Source of the DNA: Oceanobacillus sojae
GTDB taxonomy: Bacteria; Bacillota; Bacilli; Bacillales; Amphibacillaceae
Assembly (NCBI RefSeq): GCF_900162665.1
Contig: NZ_LT727812.1
Location: 415,570 to 479,569, forward strand
Length of the DNA: 64,000 nt
Direction: 5' to 3'
The notes under the pieces were generated by a model. That model ran no database searches. It was not told the origin of the DNA and saw only the letters and a list, made by a program, of their open reading frames with translations. Shown here in pieces: positions 36,183 through 45,007 of this stretch (within the stretch, counting starts at the first letter, position 1; the number at the start of each line of letters is the position of its first letter). A program made the translations under genes and the position numbers.

Positions 36183-39100
36183 GGATTTCCCCTCCTTTTA
36201 GCCGCTCAATTATTTCTTTTTCTTTTATATTTGGTATTTTTCTATAATTATTTCCTTGCAATGCCGGGTCAAATTGACAAACTGCATGAAAAGGACAGTA
36301 CGTACATGCCTCTGTATCCTTCTTCAAAAATGGATTAATTTCCACCCCGCCGGATGTCATATCCAGTCCTGCCTTTTCAAGCAATACATGGATATGGTTT
36401 TTAAGCTGCTCAAAGGTATCATTATCCGCAATTTTCGAATGATGGTTGAATGTCCCATCTTTTTTCAGACCAGCAGGAATAATATTACTTGTTCCCGTTT
36501 CTAAGGATTCGTCCATCGCCCTGGCGATTTCTTCTTCTGATAAAAGCAGCCCTCTCATTTTATAAGACTTAAAGATTTGCCCCTCTATATCACTATCTAT
36601 GTTTTCTTTATCGAGATTAATCATTGGATTATGCACATGGAAATAAAGGACGCCTGCCGGGTTCGCCTGCTGACCGAGCCATTTTTCTGAGTGTGTCAAT
36701 ACAACGTCTAAATAAGTTAACATTTGCAGAGCAAGACCATAATAAACCTCAAGCAGATCTAATGCACGTGAGCTGGATTTATAGTCAATAATCCGAAGAT
36801 ATAAATCCTGGTGAAGCTCTGCTTTATCTACACGGTCAATCCTTCCGCGCAAGAGAAGCTCATAGCCATTTTCCAGCGGCAGAATAAGCGGCGGCAGCGG
36901 GCTGTTCTTCTCTCCAAAACTCAGCTCCAGACCTACCGGGCTAAAATCTGTCTGTCTTGCCTGCTCACTTAAGATAAATGCTGCTCTGGCAATTATTTCT
37001 TCCAGTTTCTGCTGAATATAGGTGTAGCGGTTGGAGCTATGCAGAATTTGATGCTGGAGTACAGGTGATAATTTCTGAATGGCCCGGTGTGCATAACTCG
37101 CTGACGTTTCCCTCGTAAGCTGCTTGAAATCTGTCTTTTCACTTTGAACCCACTCTGTAATTAAACGCAACGCCTCATGAAATAGTTGTCCGATATCAGG
37201 AGCATCTAATTTATAAGTCTGCCGTTCCTGCAAATTCAGACTGTACCGTGCAAAATGCTGATAGGAACAGCGATAGTAGGATTCCAGGCGGCTGACACTT
37301 GCTTTGATTTGTTTTGGATAAAGCTCTTCAGCTGTTTCTTTATTTAATTGCTCCGGCAGATTTTTATAAAATAAACCTTGTAAAATACGATAGGTCATCC
37401 CATACTTTGGCTGATTTTTGACATACCAGTTATAAACAGCAAACCAGGCCTCATTAATTTCATATCCCCGCTGCATCCTGGCAAATTGCGTTGTCAGAGC
37501 AGCCCGGGTTTTCGTTTTAGTAGTAATAAATCTTAGTGTATCTGCTGTATCTTCCACATCCTGAAACAATAAATGCTCCTGGCATTTTGGAAACAGATCC
37601 TCTATCCTGCTGATTACTTGAGAAGGCACTTTTGCTTTTCCTTCTTCATCACTGATTGGATAACTAATCATTAACCTGTCTTTGGCAATAGTTAACGATA
37701 AATAGATATAAAACCAATCATCAAGCAGCTGTCTTTTTCCATTCTCGGCAAGCTTCAAGCCATTTTGCTCCAATAGCTCTCTTTCTTCATCATCAATCAT
37801 GCCGTCTACCGGCGGCTTCATTGGCCATACGCCTTCATTGACACCAAGTAAAAAAGCGCAGCGGACATCAGACATCCGCGATCTGTCGATGGTACCAACT
37901 AAGACATGATCCATCGTCGGCGGAACGTGCGAAAATTCTAATGCTTCAAATCCGGCATTTATCGATGCATTGAAGGTAGACATATCCAGCTCTTCATCAC
38001 CGGCAATCTCGACCATTTCATCCATCAATTGGATAAGTGCGTCCCATACCTGCTGCTGTTCCCTTCCTCTTTCAGGAATACCCTGCTCATCAAAAGAGAC
38101 ACGCATTTCCTCCAGCTTTTCAGGAACACCCAGCGATTCGAGCCAAATAAATATAGCTTCACAGCGTTCTTTCACGCTGGATGCAGTACGAAAGCTCTCA
38201 TCAAAATATCGGAGCGCCTCTGTGATTTGATTCCGGTATCTGTTGATTTCCTCCTGCATTTTGCTTTCAAAGCTCGTCTGCGCAGCCTGATCAAATCCGC
38301 GGAAACGCTGATATTTCCAAGGCTTATTATCTAACCACTGCTTCCGGTAACGGATTCCGTATTCTATTGTATAATTCTCCAGCTGATCAATTGCGTCCCT
38401 TGTTAATGGAAGCTCCTTATCATTGGCAGGTATAAATCCTGTTTTTAAAACACGAAAAACTGCATCCGACCGCCAGCCGTTTTCAATTGCTTCCAGCATC
38501 GAACGGACCAATTCAATTAAAGGGTGATGCAGCATCGAACGTTTCTGATCAAGAAAGACAGGAATATTATAATCTCCAAAGATTGTTTCAATTAAATCAG
38601 CATATACATCCGATTGTCTTACTAAAATAGAAATATCACGATAACGGTATCCCCCGTCTCTTACCAGAGAAAGGATTTCCCCGGCAACACCTTCCACTTC
38701 TGCACGGGGATGAACCGCTTCAGCTATTTGAATTGGCGCATCCTCTGTATACTCAGGAGAAGGACGGACATCGAAATTTTGCTCCAGATGAGCAAAATAG
38801 GCACGATCTCTAAATTGATCATCTGCCGGATCTAAATAAAACGGCTGTTCGAACGAAATGCCAATTTCTTCGGCAACAGCTGTTAATTGCTGATAGGTCT
38901 GGTTTGTCTGATAAAAGATATCTAATTCCTCCAGCTCTTCCGCATTAACCGGATCTAATGTCAAGCCGATATGAACCGCAGCACACTTTTTCATCAATTC
39001 GGCAATGACGGATATTTCCTGAGGCGTAAAACGATGGAAGCCGTCTATATAAATATGCGCTCCTTCCAGTATGCCGGCTTTTGGAATTTTTTCCTTTAAT

Positions 39101-39672
39101 ATTTGTAATCTGTCTTCATTATCCATATAAGTATGCTGCAGCTGTTTAAGCAGCTGATCATAAATATAAATGAAATCATCCAGTTTTCGTACTAATCCCA
39201 TTTCCGATGGAGATTGATGGACAAATTTATTTAATTGATCCTGCTGTATTCGAAGTGTGTCAGGTGTAATTTCATATCTTTTAAATTCTTGAATAACGGA
39301 TTCCAGCTGATCAAGAAATCCCTGCTTTTTCATTGCCTTTTGAAATGCCATCCAATCTCCATTCTTCTCAGCAATAATTTTCCGAAGCATCATTTGTGTT
39401 CCAACCGAGCTGATAAAAGGCTTTAGTCCTCCCCCTGTTTCTTGTAAAACACGCCATGCAAGTCTTGAAAAACTGGCTACCTGAGCCCGGATACTTCCAC
39501 TTAAATGCTCCCGGCTAAATAAAGCTGTTTCTAATTGAAATGTCATCTGATCCGGAACGATGTAAAAAATAGCCGGCCCGATTGGCTCTTTTTGCAAACG
39601 ATTTTCAATATCGTTCATCATCCACTCGCTTTTATCTGTACCGGATCTGCCTAAAATAAACTGTACAGTCAA
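36175..39672 (-). CDS. addB: ATP-dependent helicase/deoxyribonuclease subunit B (AddB)
   Basis: An 1165-residue partner of AddA, with an inactivated helicase domain that recognises Chi and a C-terminal iron-sulfur nuclease. TTG at 39672 is preferred as start because AAGGAG is nine bases before it; the upstream ATG at 39699 has none. The nuclease motif IDYKSSSRALDL and the cluster cysteines (CSYQ near residue 800; ACTYCPFHAVC near 1120) are present. The N-terminal Walker A reads GRSGTDKS instead of GxxGxGK(T/S), with Asp in place of a glycine (codon GAT). Confidence 0.95.
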   Translation of the reverse strand: MTVQFILGRSGTDKSEWMMNDIENRLQKEPIGPAIFYIVPDQMTFQLETALFSREHLSGSIRAQVASFSRLAWRVLQETGGGLKPFISSVGTQMMLRKIIAEKNGDWMAFQKAMKKQGFLDQLESVIQEFKRYEITPDTLRIQQDQLNKFVHQSPSEMGLVRKLDDFIYIYDQLLKQLQHTYMDNEDRLQILKEKIPKAGILEGAHIYIDGFHRFTPQEISVIAELMKKCAAVHIGLTLDPVNAEELEELDIFYQTNQTYQQLTAVAEEIGISFEQPFYLDPADDQFRDRAYFAHLEQNFDVRPSPEYTEDAPIQIAEAVHPRAEVEGVAGEILSLVRDGGYRYRDISILVRQSDVYADLIETIFGDYNIPVFLDQKRSMLHHPLIELVRSMLEAIENGWRSDAVFRVLKTGFIPANDKELPLTRDAIDQLENYTIEYGIRYRKQWLDNKPWKYQRFRGFDQAAQTSFESKMQEEINRYRNQITEALRYFDESFRTASSVKERCEAIFIWLESLGVPEKLEEMRVSFDEQGIPERGREQQQVWDALIQLMDEMVEIAGDEELDMSTFNASINAGFEALEFSHVPPTMDHVLVGTIDRSRMSDVRCAFLLGVNEGVWPMKPPVDGMIDDEERELLEQNGLKLAENGKRQLLDDWFYIYLSLTIAKDRLMISYPISDEEGKAKVPSQVISRIEDLFPKCQEHLLFQDVEDTADTLRFITTKTKTRAALTTQFARMQRGYEINEAWFAVYNWYVKNQPKYGMTYRILQGLFYKNLPEQLNKETAEELYPKQIKASVSRLESYYRCSYQHFARYSLNLQERQTYKLDAPDIGQLFHEALRLITEWVQSEKTDFKQLTRETSASYAHRAIQKLSPVLQHQILHSSNRYTYIQQKLEEIIARAAFILSEQARQTDFSPVGLELSFGEKNSPLPPLILPLENGYELLLRGRIDRVDKAELHQDLYLRIIDYKSSSRALDLLEVYYGLALQMLTYLDVVLTHSEKWLGQQANPAGVLYFHVHNPMINLDKENIDSDIEGQIFKSYKMRGLLLSEEEIARAMDESLETGTSNIIPAGLKKDGTFNHHSKIADNDTFEQLKNHIHVLLEKAGLDMTSGGVEINPFLKKDTEACTYCPFHAVCQFDPALQGNNYRKIPNIKEKEIIERLKGGEIRG

Positions 39673-39734
39673 TCGCACACACTCCTTGTTTAGTGACATA
39701 TATATTTATAAGCTGATTCTATGATGTCCTATAT

Positions 39735-40001
39735 TTAACGCAGGTTTTCTTTATTTTTTTCCAGCAAATAATCTATTTTATGATCTGCACGTTTCAACAC
39801 ATGCTTTATTTCCTTTATTTGTCTTTCTTGTTCGAACATTTGCTTATATTTATTTTGGAAAAGGATCTTGATCTGCTTCAGATTTTCTATTTCTTCTTTT
39901 GTCAGCCGTCTTTTATGATCAGCATTTTTTGACCAGTCTAAAAGAGTTCTGATCTCATTTAGTGAAAAACCAGTTTGTTTCAGCTTGATGATCGTATCCA
40001 G
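39735..40001 (-). pseudogene. Truncated MerR-family regulator
   Basis: An 88-codon frame begins LDTIIKLKQTGFSLNEIRTL and continues into a long coiled coil. This is the second half of a MerR-type DNA-binding domain plus its dimerisation helix. A TGA stands directly before it, and the first helix-turn-helix (TIGEVAKxTG-type) is not found in any frame upstream. There is no start codon or ribosome site. It is most likely the remnant of a deleted regulator, lying between addB and a signal peptidase gene. Confidence 0.7.
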
Positions 40002-40142
40002 TCAATTATATTCTGTATTTCCAATTATTATTTCTTTTAAAAGGTATTCCAATGTTTTCAGAAAGACTTCTTCACACCCATGTTTGCAACATGATGAAAC
40101 GGACTTGTTGTATGTTGGGTTTAATCTTTTTTCAGGTGCGAA

Positions 40143-40178
40143 AAAAGCTCCTATCTTTATTTTAGCAAAGATGGGAGC
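40143..40178 (-). terminator. Terminator downstream of second signal peptidase gene
   Basis: GCTCCTATCTTT (40147-40158) pairs with AAAGATGGGAGC (40167-40178), with one mismatch or wobble. TTTTTTCG follows on the minus strand. Confidence 0.75.
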
Positions 40179-40291
40179 CTGTTCCTAATAAAAGTATTTT
40201 ATATTTTCTTCTGTTTTGCAATGATAAAATTCTGCCTGTCAATACGAATGTTCAATGATTATAATCCCCAGTATTGAAATATTCACCTGAA

Positions 40292-40840
40292 TTAATGCTG
40301 CTGCTTAAATAATTCTGTTATCGGCCAGTAGGTAATGTCAACCTTTCCAACTACCTCATCGACAGGAACAAAGCCAATGGACCTGCTGTCTAAGCTGTCT
40401 CCGCGATTATCACCTAATACAAAAATCTGGTCTTCTGGCACAGTCTCCTCACCTGTTACTTCGAGGAGTGTAAAATCTTCTGTTAATGGTTTTGTTTCTG
40501 CATTCTCTTTTTCTTCCTGCAGAAAATCCTCAGAAATATACTCACCGTTTACATATAACTGATCATCCTTGTATTCTATTGTTTCTCCCGGTAATCCGAC
40601 TACCCGTTTTACATAATCATTTTCTTCGGTTGCATGAAATACAATAACATCAAAACGATGAAGGTTTGATATATTATTTGTAACCGTATTAACCATCATT
40701 AAATTACCGTCATAGAGGGTCGGTTCCATGGATTTTCCATTGACAACATAGTTCTCAAATAAAAATGCCCGGACAATTAAAAACACAGCGATTAACGAAA
40801 CAGCTACAATGGAAACCCTTAAATAATTATATTTTTTCAC
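40292..40840 (-). CDS. Signal peptidase I (second paralogue)
   Basis: A 182-residue type I signal peptidase, the same length as the one at 27462-28010. It has an N-terminal membrane anchor (about residues 7-27), the catalytic serine in VNGKSMEPTL (about residue 38), the lysine in YVKRVVGLPGE (about 77) and FVLGDNRGDSLDSRSIG. The regions between motifs differ clearly from the first copy, so this is an old duplication and not a recent one. It appears monocistronic. Confidence 0.93.
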   Translation of the reverse strand: MKKYNYLRVSIVAVSLIAVFLIVRAFLFENYVVNGKSMEPTLYDGNLMMVNTVTNNISNLHRFDVIVFHATEENDYVKRVVGLPGETIEYKDDQLYVNGEYISEDFLQEEKENAETKPLTEDFTLLEVTGEETVPEDQIFVLGDNRGDSLDSRSIGFVPVDEVVGKVDITYWPITELFKQQH

Positions 40841-40941
40841 TGTTATTCTTCCTTCGCTTTAGTTTATTACTTACATCATACCCCAAAGCAAAGGAATCTA
40901 ATCTTTCACCCGCGCCAACAGGAAGTAGTTATGCATCGAAA

Positions 40942-40984
40942 AACCCCACTGGATAATGTTTTGCTTTATTTTCCAGAGGGGTTT
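40942..40984 (-). terminator. Terminator of TVP38-like gene
   Basis: AAACCCCACTGGA pairs with TCCAGAGGGGTTT; on the minus strand the stem is followed by TTTTTCG. Confidence 0.85.
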
Positions 40985-40998
40985 GATCATATAATATA

Positions 40999-41637
40999 TT
41001 ATCCACTATGCTTATCCACTTTTTTATGAAGCCTTTTCTCTAAATACTTGCCGAACATCCAAAATACAATAATACCTATACCGACTACGATTGTCCGTAC
41101 CGGATTCTGAGCAAATTCCATGATGCTGGAGCCAACGTAGGAAATGGAGAAAATCATCACTGTCTTCCCTAACAGTACAGCTAATATAAATGGATAGATG
41201 CTGATTTTAGACAAGCCTGCCACGACATTGATAACAGACGACGGAGAAAACGGGAAACAAAGTAATAAAAACAAAGGCCCGAACCCATGTTTTTCTACCC
41301 ATGCGGTAATCTTACTCACCTGTTTATTATGACGAATCTTTTTTAACAGTCTTGTATTTCCTAAACGGCGAATAACCAAAAACACAATGACAGCACCAAG
41401 ACTTGCACCAAGCCAAGAGTACAAAAAGCCTTCAAATAACCCGTAAGCAGCTGCATTTCCAAGTACAAATACAATGAGCGGCAAGAATGGCAAAAACGCT
41501 TCAAAAAAAGGCAATGCAATACCGGGCAAGGGGCCAAGCCCTTCATATTGCTCCAGCAGCTGACGAATAAATTCCTCCCAGCCTTCTTCTTTTAAATATG
41601 CCTGCCAATTTGAAAATGTGATATTCATTACGTACAT
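40999..41637 (-). CDS. TVP38/TMEM64 family membrane protein
   Basis: A 212-residue membrane protein of the DedA-like VTT/SNARE-associated superfamily, proposed to act on lipid distribution in the membrane. Five or six hydrophobic helices are present. The family core is at LLLCFPFSPSSVINVVAGLS (about residues 128-147), with the conserved arginine-rich VIRRLGNTRLLKKI loop before it. The start at 41637 has GAGGGAG; a TTG reading six codons earlier lacks one. Relatives include B. subtilis YdjX-Z and YtxB. Confidence 0.82.
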   Translation of the reverse strand: MYVMNITFSNWQAYLKEEGWEEFIRQLLEQYEGLGPLPGIALPFFEAFLPFLPLIVFVLGNAAAYGLFEGFLYSWLGASLGAVIVFLVIRRLGNTRLLKKIRHNKQVSKITAWVEKHGFGPLFLLLCFPFSPSSVINVVAGLSKISIYPFILAVLLGKTVMIFSISYVGSSIMEFAQNPVRTIVVGIGIIVFWMFGKYLEKRLHKKVDKHSG

Positions 41638-41968
41638 GCGGTCCGTCTCCCTCAAAATTCCAACAATCTTATTGATGATTATATGCTACTGCAGATTTTT
41701 TGAAAAGTATAAACTTCTCTATCAAATGAAGCTTAACAAACTCAAATTGTCACCAGGGTTTACTTTTTTATTATATTAATATTTATTATACTTCAAGAAA
41801 GAAATAAGCAGAGAAGTATTCATAATGATATTCTTAGAAAATAACATTATTTTATGCAGTTTTTATTATAAAGGGATTTTTTACACGATCTAGGTAAGGG
41901 GAAAATCTTAAGCTAGTGAGAATCTTTGGAGGGAAAGCACTACGTAATAAATAGAATCATACCGGGTG
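41638..41968. other. A+T-rich gap between comK and TVP38-like gene
   Basis: These 330 bases contain no ORF with a ribosome site. The longest ATG-led frame, from about 41828, runs 22 codons. No terminator stem was found for comK. An A+T-rich stretch (41760-41800) and TCTAGG/GCTAG pairing near 41890 were noticed but not interpreted. Confidence 0.3.
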
Positions 41969-42442
41969 TCATTTATCGATAAATGCAGTGCTCCGCTCAT
42001 CGATAAGAAATCGAATTTGGGCTGTCCGCTGCATTTGATTGATTACAATACCATGAGAAACCTCTACATTAATCGTTTTTCCATTTTTAAATAAAATTTG
42101 TGTGGATGTACTGTCTATTTTCTTCACTTCATCTATATGAGAATGCGAGATCCAGGAACAGCTTTCATGTGACGGGGATTTCGTGGGGAAGAAATACATT
42201 CTGTTTCTTGGATCAACCGGTATTGGCGTTTTATGTGTGATACCGGAAATACTTTTAATGCCATTCTGTCTGCCTTTTAAATCAGATCCAAAGTAGGCAC
42301 ATGCATACTCAATTACTTTTGTCGGTTTTCCTTCTAATACGTACTCCACTTCGTCTTCTAAAACTCTGGAAACATATTTTCCGTTTTCATCTTTATCAGA
42401 TATTACCGCCATGGTGTAGGGTGTAATTTCTCTCATTTTCAT
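41969..42442 (-). CDS. comK: Competence transcription factor ComK
   Basis: A 157-residue member of the ComK family, the master activator of DNA uptake genes, which binds paired A/T-rich boxes. The signature YFFPTKSPSHESCSWISHSH (about residues 84-103) and the YACAYFGSDLKGRQNGIK segment (about 45-62) are characteristic. It is shorter than B. subtilis ComK, lacking part of the C-terminal tail, as is usual in genera outside Bacillus. AGGAGG precedes the ATG. The A/T-rich upstream region (42480-42580) has near matches to AAAA-N5-TTTT but no clean box. Confidence 0.88.
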   Translation of the reverse strand: MKMREITPYTMAVISDKDENGKYVSRVLEDEVEYVLEGKPTKVIEYACAYFGSDLKGRQNGIKSISGITHKTPIPVDPRNRMYFFPTKSPSHESCSWISHSHIDEVKKIDSTSTQILFKNGKTINVEVSHGIVINQMQRTAQIRFLIDERSTAFIDK

Positions 42443-42594
42443 TTCTATATTCCTCCTAATTACCTGGTGACATAAGTGAGGTTGAGATTATTATAGCACC
42501 AAAATAAGTAAAAAGATATATTTATTTTGAATTTTTGTATTAATTTTAAAAATAAAAAGATATTAATAAAGCTATACCTCAATTTTTGCACCTA

Positions 42595-42647
42595 AAAAAA
42601 CTCCATTCTATTCAAGGCTTTAATCTGCCCTTCAGAATGAAGTTTTT
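42595..42647 (-). terminator. Terminator of lplJ
   Basis: AAAAAACTCCATTCT pairs with AGAATGAAGTTTTT (one mismatch), just after the lplJ stop codon. Confidence 0.8.
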
Positions 42648-42672
42648 CTTCAAGTTATTTATCATAAATAGA

Positions 42673-43668
42673 TTAATAAAGCAGTTCTAAAAATTCTTCT
42701 TTAGAAATTCTTCCAAGATAATGTGACACGTCAACCTGGTCCAGCGCTTCTTTGATGGCATCGCGATTATGACGAATGCCGGTTAAAGCATCCTCCAGCT
42801 CTTTTACATTACCTATGCCAAAGAAATCACCGTAGATAATACAATTTTCAATAATACCTTTTTTAACATCTAAACGGACATCTACCAGTCCTCCAGGAAA
42901 TTTCTTAGATTCCTGATAGTTGAATGAAGGTGATTTACCATAATTCCAATCCCATTGCTGATAGCGTTTCTCCGAGATTTCATAAATTTTTGCCCAATCA
43001 TCTTCTGTCAGCACATATTGAGGGACATCCTTAACATCTTCTACATCAAAGATATATCGTAAAATTAATTCCTTGAACTCGTCCATTGATATCGGGTTAT
43101 CAAGATATTCCGCAATATTTGCTACACGGCTGCGGATGGATTTAATTCCTTTAGATTCAATTTTGATTTTCTTTACCTTCAGTGCTTTAGTTAATTCTTC
43201 TAATTGTGAATCCAGCATTAAAGTTCCATGACTGAACATGCGTCCGCGAGTAGAGAACATGGCATTACCTGAGATTTTTCTTCCTTCCACTGCTAAATCA
43301 TTTCTTCCCTGTAATTCAACCGGAACACCGATATTATTTAAAGCATCTACAACAGGCTGTGTAAACTTAGCAAAGTTTTGAAAGCTGTCGCCATCATCCT
43401 TTGTAATGAAGCTGAAATTTAAATTCTGTTCATCATGATAAACAGCTCCGCCGCCGGAAAGACGCCGGACAACTTTAATTCCTTTTTCGTCTACATAGTC
43501 CGTATTAATTTCTTCAATGGTATTTTGGTTTCGTCCAATAATAATAGAAGGACTATTCACATAAAATAATAAATATGTATCTTTCTCACCAAAATTTTCT
43601 AAAATATACTCCTCAATTGCTAAATTAATACGGGGATCAGTAATTCCTTTATTATCAATAAATTTCAA
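42673..43668 (-). CDS. lplJ: Lipoate--protein ligase
   Basis: A 331-residue LplA/LplJ-type ligase that attaches free lipoate to the E2 subunits of dehydrogenase complexes and to GcvH. The catalytic domain shows IGRNQNTIEEIN (about residue 45), RRLSGGGAVYHDEQNLNFSF (about 68-87) and the lysine region GRKISGNAMF near 130. A C-terminal accessory domain is present (about 245-331). It lies downstream of yhfI on the same strand, as in B. subtilis where the neighbours are yhfI and yhfJ (lplJ). Confidence 0.94.
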   Translation of the reverse strand: MKFIDNKGITDPRINLAIEEYILENFGEKDTYLLFYVNSPSIIIGRNQNTIEEINTDYVDEKGIKVVRRLSGGGAVYHDEQNLNFSFITKDDGDSFQNFAKFTQPVVDALNNIGVPVELQGRNDLAVEGRKISGNAMFSTRGRMFSHGTLMLDSQLEELTKALKVKKIKIESKGIKSIRSRVANIAEYLDNPISMDEFKELILRYIFDVEDVKDVPQYVLTEDDWAKIYEISEKRYQQWDWNYGKSPSFNYQESKKFPGGLVDVRLDVKKGIIENCIIYGDFFGIGNVKELEDALTGIRHNRDAIKEALDQVDVSHYLGRISKEEFLELLY

Positions 43669-43743
43669 CTTAATTCCTCCCTCATTTTCACTAGTCTCAT
43701 TTTAACGCATATACTATTGCAAATCAAAACTTCTATCTGGCTC

Positions 43744-44472
43744 TTATTCCCATACATATCCTTCTTCTGCTAACTTAATTTCACCTGTATAAATCTGTTG
43801 TGCTTCTTCCTTCAACTGTTCTAGTACACCAAATTGCGGCAAATGACTGAGTATTAACTGCTTCACACCGGCAGCCTGCGCAATACCGGCAGCTTCCTCA
43901 CTGTTCATATGTCCTGCCTTTGTCCCATCCTGTCCTTTAAAATAGTTACAGTCTGTTATCAGTAGATCCACTTCCTTCGCAAACGGAATCCATGCTTCTG
44001 TATAACTGCTGTCCGCAGTGTATACAATTGTCTTTTCACCATCTGTAATACGCATTCCGAAGCACGGAACCGGATGCTCTGTTCTTAAGAATGTAATCTC
44101 AAATGGTCCTATTTTTAACGCGTCATCTGGTTGATAAGCTATTCCTTCTGTATATTGATGTGGCAAAGAGAGAAAGCCTTCTTTATCTTCTGTATGACCA
44201 TATATCTTTAATTTTTTTTCATTATTATGAACGTAATAATCAATGAGCTTTGCATATTGTAATACGCCGATATCTGCTACGTGATCATGATGATAATGTG
44301 ACAAAATCACTGCATCTAATTCGGATATAGAAAGGAATTTCTGAAGCTTGGACAAAGATCCGCTTCCCATATCCAGCATTAGTTTATAATTATCTTTTTC
44401 TAATAAGTAGCTTGATGTAGCGCCATCCTTATTGGGATATCCGCCCCAAAATCCGATTATGGTTAATTTCAT
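43744..44472 (-). CDS. yhfI: MBL-fold metallo-hydrolase (YhfI-like)
   Basis: A 242-residue metallo-beta-lactamase-fold protein of the RNase Z-like subgroup. The zinc motif LSHYHHDHVAD (about residues 57-67) and later ligands in LRTEHPVP, YTADSSYT and LILSHL are intact, so it should be an active hydrolase or phosphodiesterase. The substrate is unknown. It is upstream of lplJ and divergent from yhfH, which reproduces the B. subtilis order. Confidence 0.85.
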   Translation of the reverse strand: MKLTIIGFWGGYPNKDGATSSYLLEKDNYKLMLDMGSGSLSKLQKFLSISELDAVILSHYHHDHVADIGVLQYAKLIDYYVHNNEKKLKIYGHTEDKEGFLSLPHQYTEGIAYQPDDALKIGPFEITFLRTEHPVPCFGMRITDGEKTIVYTADSSYTEAWIPFAKEVDLLITDCNYFKGQDGTKAGHMNSEEAAGIAQAAGVKQLILSHLPQFGVLEQLKEEAQQIYTGEIKLAEEGYVWE

Positions 44473-44519
44473 TCTGACATCTCCTTCATACTTTTTTTAA
44501 AAATTGTATCAATACAGTA

Positions 44520-44548
44520 TTGACATCAATAAACTGTTATAGTACAAT
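44520..44548 (+). promoter_or_regulatory. SigA promoter of yhfH
   Basis: TTGACA (44520-44525) and TACAAT (44543-44548) are spaced by 17 bases, 36 bases upstream of the yhfH start. Confidence 0.8.
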
Positions 44549-44584
44549 ACTTTTAAATCAATTAAAACCTTAGGAGGAATTGAA

Positions 44585-44716
44585 ATGACTGGAATTATCG
44601 AATTTTTTAAAAATCTGCCAAAAAAGAAATGTGCAAAATGTGGTAATGCAATAGTAAATGAAAAAGCAGACTGTTATGGTAATATTTGCGACGATTGTGA
44701 TTATCCAGGACGTTAA
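44585..44716 (+). CDS. yhfH: Small zinc-ribbon-like protein YhfH
   Basis: A 43-residue protein, MTGIIEFFKNLPKKKC at its front, with two Cys pairs (CAKCG and CDDC) that could bind zinc. It matches the short YhfH family found beside yhfI in Bacillaceae. The function is unknown. It has its own promoter, an AGGAGG ribosome site and a terminator (44807-44829), so it is a genuine gene despite its size. Confidence 0.82.
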   Translation: MTGIIEFFKNLPKKKCAKCGNAIVNEKADCYGNICDDCDYPGR

Positions 44717-44806
44717 TTTATCAGTAATTCAGCAGTTATAAATTACTTTTCTTAACGGCCTGTTTAATAGATTATGATTTCCCATAAGTTACAATCCTTC
44801 TTCTGG

Positions 44807-44837
44807 ATAGCCTGTTGTTATAAGGCTATTCTTTTTT
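44807..44837 (+). terminator. Terminator of yhfH
   Basis: ATAGCCT (44807-44813) pairs with AGGCTAT (44823-44829), followed by TCTTTTTTT. Confidence 0.8.
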
Positions 44838-45007
44838 TGTATTCTCTCATTTTGCAAATTAACTTTTGAATTATTTAAAAAATCCTATAATTTTTTCTTC
44901 TCCTGTACTATAATTAATTAGGTAGTCGAATTAATTGATAAAGTATTGCTGCATCTTTATTTTCTTTTACATGGGGCAATATTTCAAGTATTTGGGGAGG
45001 AATGAAA

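Noticed and set aside
39829-39845. GTTCGAAC palindrome as a further LexA box
   Set aside because: It lacks the GAAC-N4-GTTC arrangement and lies inside the MerR remnant's coding sequence.
42480-42580. ComK-box pair upstream of comK
   Set aside because: The region is A/T-rich with near matches such as AAAAGATATATTT, but no clean AAAA-N5-TTTT pair, so it is not listed as a site.
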